DNA of 64,000 bases, from contig RSEE01000030.1 of assembly GCA_003971905.1 (NCBI GenBank), forward strand, positions 196,001-260,000, written 5' to 3'. Every line of letters starts with the position of its first letter. The first letter of the stretch is position 1. The translations under genes and the position numbers were made by a program. The DNA is from Moniliella sp. 'wahieum'. Its lineage: Eukaryota; Basidiomycota; Moniliellomycetes; Moniliellales; Moniliellaceae. Positions 33,169-46,900 of this stretch are shown here, piece by piece. A model generated the notes under the pieces. That model was given only the letters and a program-made list of their open reading frames with translations. It was not told the DNA's origin and made no database searches.

Positions 33169-36100
33169 TCAACTCTGGAACGAGACCACAACTATAGTCC
33201 ATGCAGCACTGTACGGATAGAGCCAACGGGACCGCCATTGTTTTCGATTTATCACACCGTCACAGAGACATGCACGAGGAAAGATACGGACGAACACGGC
33301 CAAGGAGACGTGGTTACTATGCAATGTGCCAGGAATGACCTTGGGCGGGGGCACAGGCGAGTAGCCTTCCGTGTTGACATTGTCGTAGAACTCGGCGCCC
33401 GACGTGGTGGGTGCAATGACGCCCGAGCGGATGACCCAGTCGCCAAACGGCTCTCCCTCGAGGCGCTCAGCAGCATACCGCTTCACCAACGGCTCGAGCT
33501 CCTTGAGGATCTGCTCCTCGCCCACGCCATCGCGGAAGATCTTGGACAGACGTTGGCCTGCATGCCCTCCTCCCAGAAGCATCAGGTACGATCCCGGTGC
33601 CTTGCCCACAAACCCAATTTCCGCCAGCCAAGGACGAGAGCAACCGTTAGCGCATCCACTCATTCGCATCACCACCTCGTCGTCCCGCAGCCCAGCCGCA
33701 ACAAACAGCCGCTCCACCTTCTCAACAAGGATGGGCAGGTACCGTTCTGACTCGGCCATGGCCAGGCCGCACGTGGGGAAGGCGACGCAGGCCGAGGCGC
33801 TGCGCTGGATGCCCGACAAGTTCCAATTGTCCATCTTGTACTTGCGCAGGTGCTCCTCCACCTTGGGCTTATCCTCCTCAGCCACGTCCGAGACAATGAT
33901 GTGCTGGTTGGGGGTCATGCGGAAGGTACCCTTGTGCCACTTGGCCAGCTCGCGCAGCCCTGTGCGGAAGGGCGACTCGGGCGTATCCTTCACCCGCCCA
34001 TTCTCGAGCCACAGACCACAGTGCCATTGACCACGATGGTCCTTAATCCACCCGTACTGGTCCGTGTTGCACTCAAACTTGTACGGGCGCGCAGGCGCCA
34101 GCTTCCATCCCAACCGCTTCTCAATCTCGTCCCGGAACTTATCCGCTCCACCAAAGTGCTTGTCAATCGTGTACTTGAGCCGCGCTTGCTTCCGGTTGGC
34201 ACGGTTGCCCGTGTCCCGCTGGGTAAGCATCACGGTACGCACCGCGTCGAGAGTTTGCTCGGGCGTGACAAAGCCAATCACCGTTCCCGTCCGAGGGTAG
34301 GTGGCCTTCATCGAGTGGGTTACCCCCATCCCACCTCCAACAGACAGGTTAAACCCAAGTAGACGCTTTGTCGCCGGGTCAGCAATTGCAATCAGCCCCA
34401 CGTCGTGCGCAAAGCATCGACATCGTTGCGCGGCGGCACGGCAATGGCAATCTTGAACTTGCGCGGCAAATAGTACGGCCCATAGAGCGGCTCATAGTCC
34501 TGCAACGCCCCACCAACCAAGAGTTGGTTCTTGCTGTCGGTACCCTTGTCAAGCCAAATTTCGTGGTAGGCGTTCAGCCGGGGCAACAGATGGTCCGACA
34601 GGCGCTTGCTAAAGTCAAACACATCCTCATGCAACTCCGAAAGCTGGGGCAGAGGCGAGGCCATCACGTTGCGGTTCACATCCCCACAGGCGGCAATGGT
34701 GTCGAGCAAGGTCTTGTTGATGGCTTGCATAGCGCTCTTGAGATTGCTCTTGACCACATAGTGGTACTGGATCGTTTGCCGCGTCGTGATCTTGAGAGTG
34801 CGGTTGCCATAATCGTCCGCGATCTGATCCAAGGCCAGCCACTGGGCCGGTGTGGCAACCCCGCCCGGGATGCGGCAACGGATCATAAAACTGTACGCAG
34901 GCTCGAGCCCAGCAGCTTTGCGGTCCTCAGCGTGTCTCGGTCGTACTGCATGTACGTGCCATGGAACTTGGTCAGTTGCGTGTCGCTCTCGGCAATCGCC
35001 CCCGTCGACTTGTCGGCCAGACCCTCGACAATCGTCCCACGGAGGTAGTTGGAGGCAATTTTGATGTTCTCGTTGGTAATCGGCTCAGGTTCCGGCTCGG
35101 TAACCTGGATGTGGTCCACACCGAGAGCCTTCCACACGAGCGGCTCCCAGGCCTTGTACCCCGTCTGCCAACCGTCAGCATCTTGGTCGTCACCCAGCCC
35201 CAACTCGACCAGGGGCTCGGCTCCCAGGGCGGCCAGACGCGCAGCCAAATCTTTAGAAGGCTTGTTGTAGTAGCCCGCATCTTCCGGCCGTGGCCAGTAG
35301 TGGCTGTCGCCCAAGCCAAACACGCCCACCTTGACGGTGCTAAGTGCCCGGAGCGAGCTTGGCCAGCGTCTTCCAGTGTCCCTTCCGTTCTGGGGGAACT
35401 CGCCCTGGCCAGCTGTGGAGGTCACAAAGAGCACGTTCTCCTCTTGCGCCAGTTCGTCCGAAATGGGGAAATCGTCCATCGCCAACACACGTGTCGCGAC
35501 CCCCGAGCTTGGGCGCGCTGGCCCAGTTTCTTCGCCACCTTCTCAGCCGTGCCAGAATCGGAAGCAAAGAGGATGAGAAGCGGAGGCCCGTCGAGGGACG
35601 ACAGCAGGTCCGCATACGCCTGCTTGGCCTTGCGCTTTTGGGCGGCTCGCAACCCGGCACCTTGGGAGGCGACCAGGTCGTAGGCCAGGGCCGGCTGCGC
35701 GTTCGCAAGGTAAGACAACTGGTTGTTGCGGTCGAGAAACTGCTTAAGCTGTTCGCGCAAACGTGCACTGTCGAGGTGGAACACCTCACGGTTTTGGGCC
35801 TCGGCGCTAGGGTCCCAACGGAACAACGGCCAATAGCCGCTGTCTACGGCCAGCTTGGTTTCCTTGAGCACCTCGAGCGCTGCTGCCTCCTGGGTGCGGA
35901 AGGGAACGTAGGCCAAAACGATGGAAGGGCCATCGAACGCATCCGCCCCGGATCGCGTGAAGGACTTGGGTGTAGTCTGAGTAGACCGCCGTGGAGGCGA
36001 CATACACCCCACCGTAATTCATGGCGTAAAGGCCGATGTCCTTTTTCCGTTTCTCGGGTACGACCGCGTCACGCTCGGTGTAAGGAAGCGTGTCAAAGAG

Positions 36101-37606
36101 CATGTTGACCTTCTTCCGGACGAGATGACGCTGTGCACGCCCCCCATGCCGGCATCGTACGCCCACGCATCGCTTCCTACGATCCAACGCGACTTGTCCT
36201 CCACACTGGGCAACGTAGCTAGCAGCGCACTGAGTTCGGGAGACAAGGTGGACTCTTGCGCCAAAGAGGAGGCCAGTTCCTGGGCTGCTGCCGCCGATGT
36301 AGCCGAGTCTCCTTGCACCAACTGGGTGGCCAGCTCTTGCACCTTGGCGGGGAGCGATTGGGACCGAAGCACGGCCTGAGCAGCTGTAATGGCCGCGTCA
36401 CGCTTCTCTAGCTGGGCCAGAACTTGCCCAAAGGCATATTCGGGCGACCGAGCTGCAGGGTGGGGGTCAGACTCGTTCGCAGGTGAGTTGATGACGCTGA
36501 GGCGAGAGCCAAAGATTTGTTCGAGGATGAGCTGATACGCTTGCTCGTGTTTCGTGGGTGTGACCAAGGAAGAAACGGGCTTGGTACTGGCAGCCAAAGT
36601 GCCAAGAGAGAACGTTTTGGACCGGTTATTCAGCGGAGGCCAAGTCGGCAGCTGACGTCGTATCGAGTTCCTTCACAGTGCCAGCTAGCACAGGGGGGGT
36701 TGGCCTTGGTGCCGTGCACCGTGTGCAGAGCGGCCACTACGTCGGTAAAGACAGGACCAACCCGGTCGTGCGCCCAGCCGTTTTCTCCAATACTGCAACC
36801 AAACTCGCCTTTTGTAGCGCCTCCTCCACTTCCGACGCAAGAAGGTTCGGGCGGACGAGGTGAAGTTCAAGCGTGCTGGCGTCACCAGCAATCGAGGCCA
36901 CACTCGGACCAAGTGAAACGACCAAACGATCGTTGCCAGACTTGTAAGTGTATGGCTCGACCGAGTGGCCGACCAGGTCGGAAACATGAGCAAAGGCAGA
37001 CTGGAAGGCCGAGGTAACATCAACAGTCTTCACAGGCGCAGAGGTTGCAGCGACACCATTTCCATTAGCGCTTCCGTTGGCATGCCCATTGGCTTTCGGC
37101 AAGGTGGCCGGAAGAGCAAAGACAGAGGGCAAGTCTTGAGCTGTGACGGTTTCCAACTTGGCTTCGGTCACCACAGTCTCGTAGAAGTGGATGACGGACG
37201 TCTGGGAAGCAGCAGCAGCAGCGGAAGCAACGAGGGTGTGATCATACGCCTGCTGTGCCGTTGAGGAGTAGAGAAGGGCCAAGCCGGAGGAGCGGAGGGC
37301 CAGCACGTCGGCGTGCCCAGCGCCAGCGGGGAGACCGATGTGAAAGACGACAGGCACAGAAGCGAGCTGAGGGAGGTAAGGGAGAAGACGGAGCAGAGCG
37401 ACACGGTCGGCAGGCGCAACAACCGAGACTTTGCTTGCGCCAGGCGGGTGGGACTTGGTAGCCGTCAAGGCAGCGGCGCCAAGCTCAGCATGCAACGGCA
37501 GAGTTTCGACGGGTGCATTGGAGAATTGCGTGGCATCGACGACCGTTCCAGCGACGAGCACGGCCGAAGAAAGTACGTTGGCCAACTGGACAACAGGCGA
37601 GGACAT
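33169..37606 (-). CDS. MET5: Sulfite reductase [NADPH] beta subunit (hemoprotein)
   Basis: MET5 reduces sulfite to sulfide in sulfate assimilation, with the flavoprotein MET10 as partner. The span fits the ~1,440 aa of yeast Met5 and follows its order. An N-terminal region resembling the pyruvate:ferredoxin oxidoreductase fold starts at [20 protein letters not shown] (37606). A flavodoxin domain follows with [19 protein letters not shown] and [16 protein letters not shown]. The siroheme/4Fe-4S half contains [34 protein letters not shown], and the cluster ligands CVAFPTC and [16 protein letters not shown]. No intron is evident. The frame breaks at least four times; at about 34416 one missing base (in CC or beside TTT) separates NDVDA from [10 protein letters not shown]. 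The final codons are unclear: the open frame stops at 33169, but a shift near 33320 would give an earlier stop just after PPPKVIPG. Confidence 0.93.
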
Positions 37607-38746
37607 GGCTAGATCTTTGCAGGCGAAGTGGTAGTCAGCACAGGCAAGTCCATGGGATGTTCGTTGGGTAGAAACACTCACTAAGCGCGAGAGCAGGGCC
37701 AAGTAAGAAAATGGGGCACGTGGGCTCTGGGGGCACCGAGAGCAGAGCAGAGCAAAGCAGAGCAGGGAAGGCCCCGAAGCGAGAAGGCGGTGGACGTGGG
37801 GGTCCTACTCCGAGCACGAAGGAGGGGGGGAGGGGGCGAGAGATGCGGGAAGTGGGCACACGCAGAGGAAGGGGAGGTGGTGGAAGGGGGCGGAGGAGAA
37901 GCAGGACTCCCGCCAAAGCAAAAAGATCCGCGGTGGTCAGATCCCGGCCAGATCTCAGACAGAAAGCACACAATTTCTGTCTGAGTTCTAACTGAGGATT
38001 GGTAATTGATTTATTCCGCCGCCGCACTATCGGACTAAAGCTACGAGAGGTCTGACAGATTAAAGTAGCGCGGAGAAGTGACCCGTGTCTGCCTAGCAGC
38101 CCCGCCCGGGATCCCGCATCCGTTCGCTAGGGGAGTCCGAGGCATGCGCTGCCGACCGCTCCACCACAGACAGGCGTGTCCACCGTCATGATACCAGCCA
38201 TCCAGGCGCATCCTCTTCATTCGTCCCATTGCGCCCTGACCTCGCCCGAGCAGTCCCGGCGGCCGCCGCCGAGTGGGCAATTAAAGAAACAGCACGGCGA
38301 AGTTGAGCCAAAAAAAAGTCGGTGGCCCGCGCTTGTGCGCCAGAGAAAGATGAAATTGCTGCCGCCGGACGCACGGCGAAAACCACACTAGCGCCGTGCC
38401 GGCGAGAGGGTGGTCACGCCATCGAGCAGCCCCATACGCCGGTTTATAGAAACCGAGCAATCTAGCCAAAGCCAGGCACCAAGCCGATGCCCCATCTCTC
38501 TGCATTGCCCGCGGTTCGGTGCTAGGTGGCCGGTGGTGCTTCCGGATTCTCTCTTCTGTCCCATCTGCCATGGGGCCTATCGGGGCGGGCGGGCCACCTG
38601 CGTATGCACAACGCCAAGTTTCCAGCGTTTCTGGTAACCGGTACCGGTAACCGCGGTAACCCCGCTATAACCCCGTTATAGTAGCCTTGTTCGGTGCACC
38701 TGTGTACACTGGCAAGCACTACGGAAAAGCAAGCGGGGTTCAACGT
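37607..38746. other. Intergenic between REV3 and MET5
   Basis: The MET5 promoter lies on the left side with a G/A-rich stretch (37720-37910). A tRNA-like but defective sequence occurs at 38087-38171 (minus), and GGTAACC words with two abutted ACCGGT hexamers at 38635-38665. A heptamer array starts at 38742. No gene is seen. Confidence 0.45.
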
Positions 38747-38767
38747 TCAACGTCCATTAATCATTGG
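38742..38767. repeat. Heptamer array, AACGTT to ATTAAT core
   Basis: Units AACGTT-C, AACGTC-C, ATTAAT-C, ATTGGC follow in one 7-bp register. The core changes from one palindrome to another while the spacer stays C. It overlaps the last nominal codons of REV3, which suggests REV3 really stops earlier. Confidence 0.65.
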
Positions 38768-41700
38768 CCCCCATCTGCGAATCGACATTTGGGGGAAAAG
38801 AAGATCATCATCAGTGCATCGGCCAACTTGAACAGCTCCCTTCAATTCGCCCACCGGTCCACCGTTGACGAGCGTGGGCTGCCCACAACACATCATCCCT
38901 TGACGGTGCCCCTTCGGCGGGGGAGCAAGCGACAGCCGCTCGAGCTGGTCCAACACCGACTGGGCATCCACAGTATCTCTCCGAGCTCGGGCACGGACAA
39001 ACACCAAAGGACAGACGAACGAGGCACAAGGTACGCCTTGGACGACGACGCTGGGGGTGCCTCTCCGGCCGCCTCGGGGGCTGGGGGCAAGGTGCTTGAT
39101 ACCCCATGCGGCCGAGGGAGGCAGCTTGGCACAGGAGGTGCACAGCTGGTCCAGCCCCGCGAGGCGACGGTGAAGGTCATGCACCCTCGCCGAAGCCGTG
39201 AGCAGGGTAGCTTGTGGATCCAGCAGACAATCGAGGCAAATGTCTTCTGTCCAAATGAGATTAGTTAGTGGATGGCCCAGCAGCTGGCTCCAAGGCACGC
39301 AGCAGAGGGCATGGGACGTACCTTTGTTGGACGGCAAACCACACACGGAGCAAACCCGAGCACGGTAGTGGCCTTCCAGGGTCAGTTTTTTCGTCCCATG
39401 CGAGGCGAGGCGGCGCGGCTTGGGACGGGGCATGGTTGCGAACCACTGGTGCACATCCACGCCAAGAAGGTTGAAGATCCTGGCTAGGGGAGGGAGGAGC
39501 GTACGCTCAATGTTACAGTGCATTCACTTGCACCTCGTCAGGCTGAACAAATGCTTCGGGGGGCAGCGCCAAGTCGACCAGCTTGGCTTTGGGTTCCCCT
39601 TGGGAGATGATGTAGGGTACTCGCTCTGCATAGAGCGCTTCCCGGCGTGGGTCAATCGCAGCCAACCGGGCTGCCACCGCCGCGCCGGGCGGGGGAGGCG
39701 CGCGAGTCGAATAACTGCCCATCCTCACTTCCTTGGCAAAGATCAGCTCCACGGATTCGTCTCTCCCACCATGAGTGACGTGAACTGTTGGAGAAGAAAA
39801 GACTTGACCTGGCTCAGGTCGCGCGTGGAGAACAAGAGTTCAAGACAGGTGCGTTGAATTCGCTGAAGAAGTGGGTGCCCATCTCTTCGAATCGTTTCCA
39901 GTCCCTTGACCTCCAACGCCCCTGGGGAGGACGGGAACTCAAACTTGCGCCCAGCGTATCTTTTCTTCGCCACCAGCACGCTCGGGTCATACACCTTTTC
40001 AAACTTGAGCGTAACTGGCGCTGGGTTGTCGGCCGTGACAGCAGCAGCCATTTCGTGGCCAAGGCGAAACGCGTCTTGCCGCGTTCGTCCAGGGAGATAA
40101 ACAAAGATCGAATCCGTATCGCCATATACCACCTGTGCTGCCCACTCGGGACGGGAAGTGATCATCCGGATGGCCCGCTCCAACGTCTCCCGCCCATACT
40201 GGACAATGGCGTCGGCGATTTCGACGCAGGGCATGCGTCCACTGAATGTGGCGCTCGTGTACCCGTACGTCACGTTGGCCAAAAGTTTGAGCGAAAGTTG
40301 ACGTGCGTTTTGTTTGCGTTTGAACGCATCGGTTCCGCTGGCCGCTGAGCTCGAACCATGATTCGGGTAGCCAACAACTCAGCAAGCATGCGACCCAGTA
40401 CGCCTTGCCGGACGGAGGCTTTGACAAACACAAGGCCGTTGGGTGAAACCGACAATTGATCAGGCCCGAGCTCACTTAGCAAGCCGAGAGGGAGCGGCAG
40501 CTGGGTAAAGCCAAGCTTAGGTGTGCCCTTAAAGTTCTCCACGACCAAGGCACGTAGAGTAGCAGAGATTGTAGGCAATCATCATGCTCGGATAAAGCGA
40601 CTGAAAGTCCAGCACCACCAGTGGCGCCGGGAAGAATGCACTAAGCGGCTCAAGGATCAAAGGGATGCACTCGGCTGCGTTTTGCGAAGCCACCTGTTCC
40701 ACTGATGGCGAGGGCATCATGTAATTCTCCATCTTGGCAATCCGCCCCATCACCGACTCGACCTTGAACTGCGATCCACGGCTCAGGACAGAGAAGAATT
40801 CAATCCCGTACACACGAGCAAACTCGCTGGTGCGCGATACCAGCTCCGACCGCTCGATCAACTCCAGCACCGTCTCGCCCGGCCCAATGTATAGCGCACC
40901 ACACGTTCCACCCATTCCATCCGTGGCCCTTCCCACCAACCCTGGAGTGTAAAGGGACCGAACTTGGGCACACGGTAGTGCAGCACATGATACACGATGC
41001 TTTCGTATGTGTATGAAGTCAGAGCCGCCTCGCTACGCATCAGGCGCCACAGATTAAGCACGTGTCGCCCTGACACCCGCAGCACTTCACCCACAGGCCC
41101 AACTGCGGGCGCAGCAGGGCCACGGCGAGCCGTTGGGCGAAGCCGGCCCAAGTCGGGCACTAGGTCCCATGCGTAGGCCTCCCGTGCTCGATCCACCAGA
41201 TAAGACCAAGATTGGTGGATGTTGTACCCGACCAAAATATCGGGATCCAGAGTTCGGACGAGCGAGACAAGGGCGGCCAACAAGGGTGCCTCTCCCGATA
41301 CTTCAAGGATCTGTGCCTTACTTCCCATCCGTCCCGTCAACGCAACCCCGTCCCGCTCAACGGCCAGTACACCCGTCGCACGATGGGACCCGACAAACGC
41401 ATATGCCACCATCTGGACCTCGTCCTGCGCCGGATCGGGCAGGCCGCCACGGGAACGCGCAAATACCTCAATGGCCAACTGCGACATGTCGGTAGTGCCT
41501 TCGGAAGAAGACAGCTCCTCAAGCCGGGCGCACGAAAGGAGAACTGGACCGAGGCATCGCCCGAGGCGGGCAGGTGTTCAAGAAGCGCTTGGTGCCGAGC
41601 TGTACGCTCTGCCTGCTCCCGACGCTCAACCCAGGCTCGCACTTGCGACGGACGCGGTGGATCCAAGGACCAAGTCCAGGCGTCGACGTGGTCTGTACCC

Positions 41701-43700
41701 ATAGGCTGGTCAAGGAGGATGCTCGCATCGGGGTCATTGTCCGTGTTGCGCACTGTGTGAACAAAATCAGGCAAAAAGGGGAGCGTAGGGGCTTGGAAAG
41801 TGAACTTGCGCCCGGCATACTCGCGGGGGCGAGGAGGCAAGTCAGCAGGATCGCTATAAAAAGCAGGTTGGTCCACTTGCCTGGTTAGGCCAAACTCGTT
41901 CAAGCTGTCCATCACCATCAGGCCGTTGGGGCCGGAAGAGAGAACTGCCAGGTAACCGGTTGTGATCGGCCAGCAGCCCGTGAGGGGCCGGGCGAGAGGC
42001 AAATGAAAATGAAAGACTTGCACCAGTATCGTGCCCATCTAGCCTGGACCGCTTAAACGGGGGTGAGGCTGGAGGTGAGTCATCCTCTCCTTCCAGTTCG
42101 CTTTGGCGTAGAGGGGAGGAACGATTAGGAGTAAATAGGCATCAAAAGCTCGCTTGTGAGGGGTAACACTTCCGGATGATGAAGCCCCAGAACGGCGAGA
42201 AGAAGGGTTAGCATCTGAATAACCATCTCCTTCACCCAACCATTCTTCCCCTTCCACGTCCTCTTCTCCTTCTTTCCCTTCTTCCGCATCATCATCTTCC
42301 TCCTCATTCACGTTCTGTAATTCCAAGGGAGGCAGGTCGGAATTGCGCGCCTCCATAGCCTGAAGCGTTTGGGCAAAGTGCTGCGTTCGAAAAAAGTCAA
42401 GATCTTGCTGGGTTTGAGGAGGAGGTAATTCGTCCTGATCTTGCAGCTTCTCTTCTTCCACTTGCTCCACATCTGGTTCGGGGCAGGGGGAGGCACAGTC
42501 ATGGGAGACGATGACGGCATCGCGCCTAACGGAGACGAGGGCAGCTGCCTCGATTTCCGTATGCGGGGAAGTGGGGAAGCGGAAGATTGAGACGATAAGA
42601 ACCTAGCCTCGTTCTGAGCTCGAGCAGCTGGAGAGAAGGGTTGGACCTGGATGTATAGGTGGCAGTGGGGCAGACAGACTCAAAAGCGGTAGGGATGGCA
42701 TGGGAAGCTTCAGGAGGAGGGCGAGCGAAACCAGGAACCGATCGATGCGTGTATGAAGCAGGTGTCTGTCTGCCTCAATACGGTTATACAGCGAACGCCA
42801 GAGTCGTTCGCTTGCCTGCCATTCAGGGCATTCTCCCGGCCCATAACGTCGGTGTTCACCGGTCGCTGCGGGAGGGGGGATAGTGGGCGGAAGGCCTGCT
42901 GCGACGCGGCGCGCCGATTCTTGCCGCCACAGAGCAGTGAGGGACGGGACCAGCCTCTGATCGGATGCAAGTGGGGGTTCGTTCAACTTGAGATGTACGT
43001 TTCGCTGGGTCAAATCGTGACGATTGAGAATATCAGTAACATGAGCATCAACCTCGATAGGACAGTAGGACTGCTTGGCTTGGTAGGCGTGCAGCTGGCA
43101 AGCCGAAGCAGATCGCACCCATACACATTAAAGTCGAGCAGCCACTGCAGCTGGAAGCGAATGTGAATCTCGTAAGGCTGGAAACGCGTGTTCATTACAC
43201 GACCGGAGAGAAGGATGGTGTGGATGCGCGAGTGCAGCGAAGGATCGTAGAAGGAGATCTTGAGGAAATACGACCAGCCACGTGATACCCATAGAAAGGT
43301 ACGGCCTTTACAAGCGTGATGGAGTGGAGGTAGCCATCGGAATCGGATGGGGGCGACGGAAGGAGGAGGCGAGGGCCGCATTGAGCTGGCGGTCGAGCTG
43401 GGCAATATAGGCGGCGGCAAACTCGGGCTCGAGGCGGTGAGGGTAGGGGATGTAGCAGTAGGGATACGCGCCGTGCAGATGCACGCACACCGTCTGGCAG
43501 TCGTCCGTTGTCCCGTACGCTCGCAGGATGGGCACGCGGCGTGCCCTGATACCCGGGTCGTCATGCAGCCCGGCGAGAGGGCATGTTCGAGATGGGTTAG
43601 CCGCAGCACAGGGCAGGCGGGTCGACGCGCACGCCAGACGCATCGGATGCAGATGGGGGTGGTGCTGGGGGGAGCGAGGATGCGGTGTGCCGGCAGCCAT
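38747..43700 (-). CDS. REV3: DNA polymerase zeta catalytic subunit
   Basis: REV3 is the B-family polymerase of translesion synthesis and works with REV7. N-terminal blocks are RRVPILRAYGTTDDCQTVCV and GWSYFLKISFYDPSLHSRI. The inactive-exonuclease region has LAIEVFARSRGGL and DPDILVGYNIHQSWSYLV. Polymerase motifs follow: ARVYGIEFFSVLSRGSQFKV, DFQSLYPSMMIAYN (motif A), ANVTYGYTSATFSGRMPC (motif B), VYGDTDSIFVYLPG (motif C) and LKFEKVYDPSVLVAKKRYAG. The C-terminus has the two cysteine motifs (CSVCGLPSNKGTSHALC; CLDC with CTSC), the second binding a 4Fe-4S cluster and accessory subunits. Length fits the ~1,500 aa of yeast Rev3. Start at the ATG of MAAGTPHPRSP (43700). The frame breaks repeatedly; near 43560 one missing G in a G-run separates LTHLEHALSPG from LHDDPGIRARRV. 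The true stop is probably near 38900 rather than 38747. Confidence 0.95.
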
Positions 43701-43966
43701 GCCGTGGCCGCGGGCGGAGGCGGGGCGGTGGTGAGACGGCGGGACAGACGAGGAATGGGCGGGTGGTGGCGAGAGGCGATTTAAATGGGCGCGGCCTAGG
43801 CTGGGTGGATCACCGTCTATAAAATGCGGCCGTCCGACCGACAATTTCATTTGCCCCGCCAGCGCGTCTTCGTTCGGACGATTCCGCTCGTGGGGCAGCA
43901 AGTGTCCAGCATAACCTTCTTGCCGAACGCCTGCCGCCCCTTCGCCCCGCCCCACATCCCCAGCTG
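43701..43966. promoter_or_regulatory. Divergent promoter of REV3 and aminopeptidase
   Basis: The 266-bp gap between the REV3 and aminopeptidase start codons must serve both. A TATAAAA lies at 43818-43824 on the plus strand, 143 bp before the aminopeptidase ATG, and TTTAAA at 43779. Confidence 0.6.
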
Positions 43967-46900
43967 ATGCGAATCCTTGCCGCTCCCTGCTTGGGCGTGC
44001 TGCCGCCGCCTCCTCCGCCTGCCGCGCCTCCCTCGCCCGCGCCTCCCTTGCCCGCCCCGCCGTGGCCGCAGCAGCCCTTTCCCCGCGGCCGCCGCACCGC
44101 CCACTCAGCTCCTCCGCCGCCCTCGCCACCACCCACCACCACCACCTGGCTGTGTTCTCTCCGCACCCGCGCCCTAGCCCAAGCCCAGGCACAGACACAG
44201 TCCCAGTCCCGCACCCTGGTGCCAGCCCTTCGCTCCGCTCGGCCCGCCAGCGCCGCCCGTCTCGCCACGTCGGCCGTGGCACAAGCCACACCGGTGGCCG
44301 ACGCGGAGCAAGAAAGCGAGTGGCTCCGCCTGCCCCGTCACATTCGCCCTGCCCACTACGACTTGATCGTCAAGTCCGATCTCGAGGCGCTTACCTTCCA
44401 TGGTTTCACCATTACCGTCGACGTAGTCGAGGCCACCGACCGCGTGACGCTCAACGTGGGTCCCAAACTCAAAGTGAGCAAGGCCCATGTGCGGACCGCC
44501 GATGGCCACTCGATGCCGTCCTGCCTCTCTCCCTCGACCAGCAACATGAACGGGCAACGATTGTGCTCCCTGAGAAACTTGCAGTTGGCACCAAGCTACA
44601 GTGAGCATCGCCTTTGGCTCCGACCTGGACAACTCAATGGCCGGCATGTACCGCTCCACTTGGGCCCACGAGGGCAAGAGGGTTTCTATGCCCTGACGCA
44701 ATTTGAACCCACTGCGGCTCGACGTGCGTTCCCCTCGTTTGACGAGCCAGCACTAAAGGCGACAGTGAGCTTCCGCATGGTGCACCGTACCCCTACTGTT
44801 GCGGTGGCCAACATGCCTATCAGCCAACCGGCTCGCCCCATCTCGCTGGCGGAGCAAGACGAGTTGCTGCGGTTATCGGAACTGGGCTTGGATACCACTT
44901 CCATCGTGTCACCGTTGCGCAAGGACCAGCCTCCATCGGAAACCGAGTTGAAGCAAGACGAGTGGTCGCTTACCTCTTTTGATCAGGTGCCCAAATTATC
45001 CACCTACTTGATTGCGTATGGCAACGGCCCTTTGTTCACCTCACTTCCTCTTACACATCGCCTCTGTCTGGCGAAAAAATTGACCTCAAGATTTACACTA
45101 CCCGGAATACATTCATCAGGCCCAATTTGCCCTCGATTGCAAAGCGCGCGTGATGCCCGAGTACGAGAAGGTGTTTGGGATCGCCTATCCTCTCCCAAGC
45201 TCGACACACTTGTTGCGACCGACTTTGATGCCGGCGCAATGGAAAACTTTGGGCTGATCACAGGTGCGCATCCCATCCGCTATGTGCCTGTAAATGGAAT
45301 ACTGATCTCCTTGCCAGGCCGTACTTCCATTTACCTTGTCGACGAGAAGAAAGGCGGATTGAACTCAAAGAAGTTGTGTGCCAGTGTGCAGAGCCATGAG
45401 TGCTCCCACCAGTGGTTTGGTAACATCACCACCATGGAGTCTTTCCAAAGGTACGTTCTGTCATCCTGTAGGTAACCTCGTCCCGATCTAACGGTCTCCA
45501 TCGATCAGTTTGTGGTGCAAGAAGGCTATGCACGCTGGTAGGCGAGGTGATTATTTTGGACCGGTGTTGGCCAGAGTGGCACTCGGACCGCGAGTTTATT
45601 GTTTCCCACTTGGCACGTGCCTTGGAACTTGATGCCAAGCGGTCCTCTCATCCGATCCAAGTCCCTCTTCGAGGAGAAAATGTCGAGGCGGCAATCAACG
45701 AAATCTTTGATGCGATTTCCTACTCCAAGGGGCGTCGGTGCTACGCATGCTGAGCAAGATGGTGGGTGAGGATGTGTTCCTCAAGGGAACTTCCATCTAT
45801 CTCAATAACCACTTGTTCGCCAATGCTACCACGGACGACCTCTGGAAGGGCATCTCGGAGGCTTCCGGTCTGGATGTCTCAGCTATTATGAACAACTGGG
45901 TTCTCAAGCAGGGTTCCCCGTCTTGACTGTGACCGAGTCGGATGACAGCATTACCGTGCGGCAAAACCGCTTTTTGGCCACAGGTGATACCAAGCCCGAG
46001 GAGGACGAAACCTTGTGGTATGTGCCATTGGGACTCAAGACCATTTCGGCCACGGGGAACCGCAGGTGAACCATGAGCTGGTGCTCAACCAGGAGCGAGA
46101 GGTTACCATTCCTTTACCGCAGGCCCAAACAGCTGCATGGAAGCTCAACGCCGACACTGTTGGTGTGTACCGCGTAGCCTATTCCCCGCGCGCCTTGCGC
46201 TGCTGGGTCAGGAGGCAGCCAAGCCCAACTCTCTTCTCCCTCGAGGACCGGGTGGACTGGTAAACGACGCGCACACCTCGCCAAGGCCGGGTACGGGGAG
46301 ACGTCGGGCACGCTCAATCTGCTCCAAACGCTCTTGGGAGAAGCTTCCTTCTTGGTCAACTCGCGGCCCAGGTGGCCTTTAGCGAACTCAACTCGGTTTG
46401 GTACCAAGAACCCGCCAACGTCCAAGCTGCGCTGCGCAAGTTCCAGCGTGCGTTTTGGGCGCCGAAAGCCCAAGCTCTGGGCTTTGTGGGCAAGCCCGAC
46501 GACTCGGTTGAAGTGCAGCAGCTGCGTTCCTTGGTGCGCCCCCTTTCCCCTAGACCTCGCATGTGGCATCTATTCTGACTTTTTTTCAGGCCATTGGCGG
46601 CGCCGCCACTGCGGAAGACGAGTGGACGCTGAACGAGATTCAGCAACGCTATGCGGCGAGCATGGCTGGTGACGATCACAAGTCCCGCCCGACCTCTTGG
46701 TGCCTATCTACATGAATGCTGTCAAGAAGGGAGGCGAGAAGGAGTACGCATACCTCTACCAGGTGTATGGCAACCCACCGACGCCTGCCCACAAGGTAGC
46801 GAGCATGTATGGTCTGTGTGCGACCGAGGATCCAGCGCTGCTTGCGCGCACGATTGATTTCCTCTACTCGGGTCAAGTGAAGGAACAAGATTTCCTCCAC

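Noticed and set aside
38087-38171. tRNA-like sequence on the minus strand
   Set aside because: The ends pair (GTCTG with CAGAC) and an A-box-like GGTGGAGCGGTCGGCAGCG is present, but no B box, no proper T arm and no anticodon loop with T33 can be formed.
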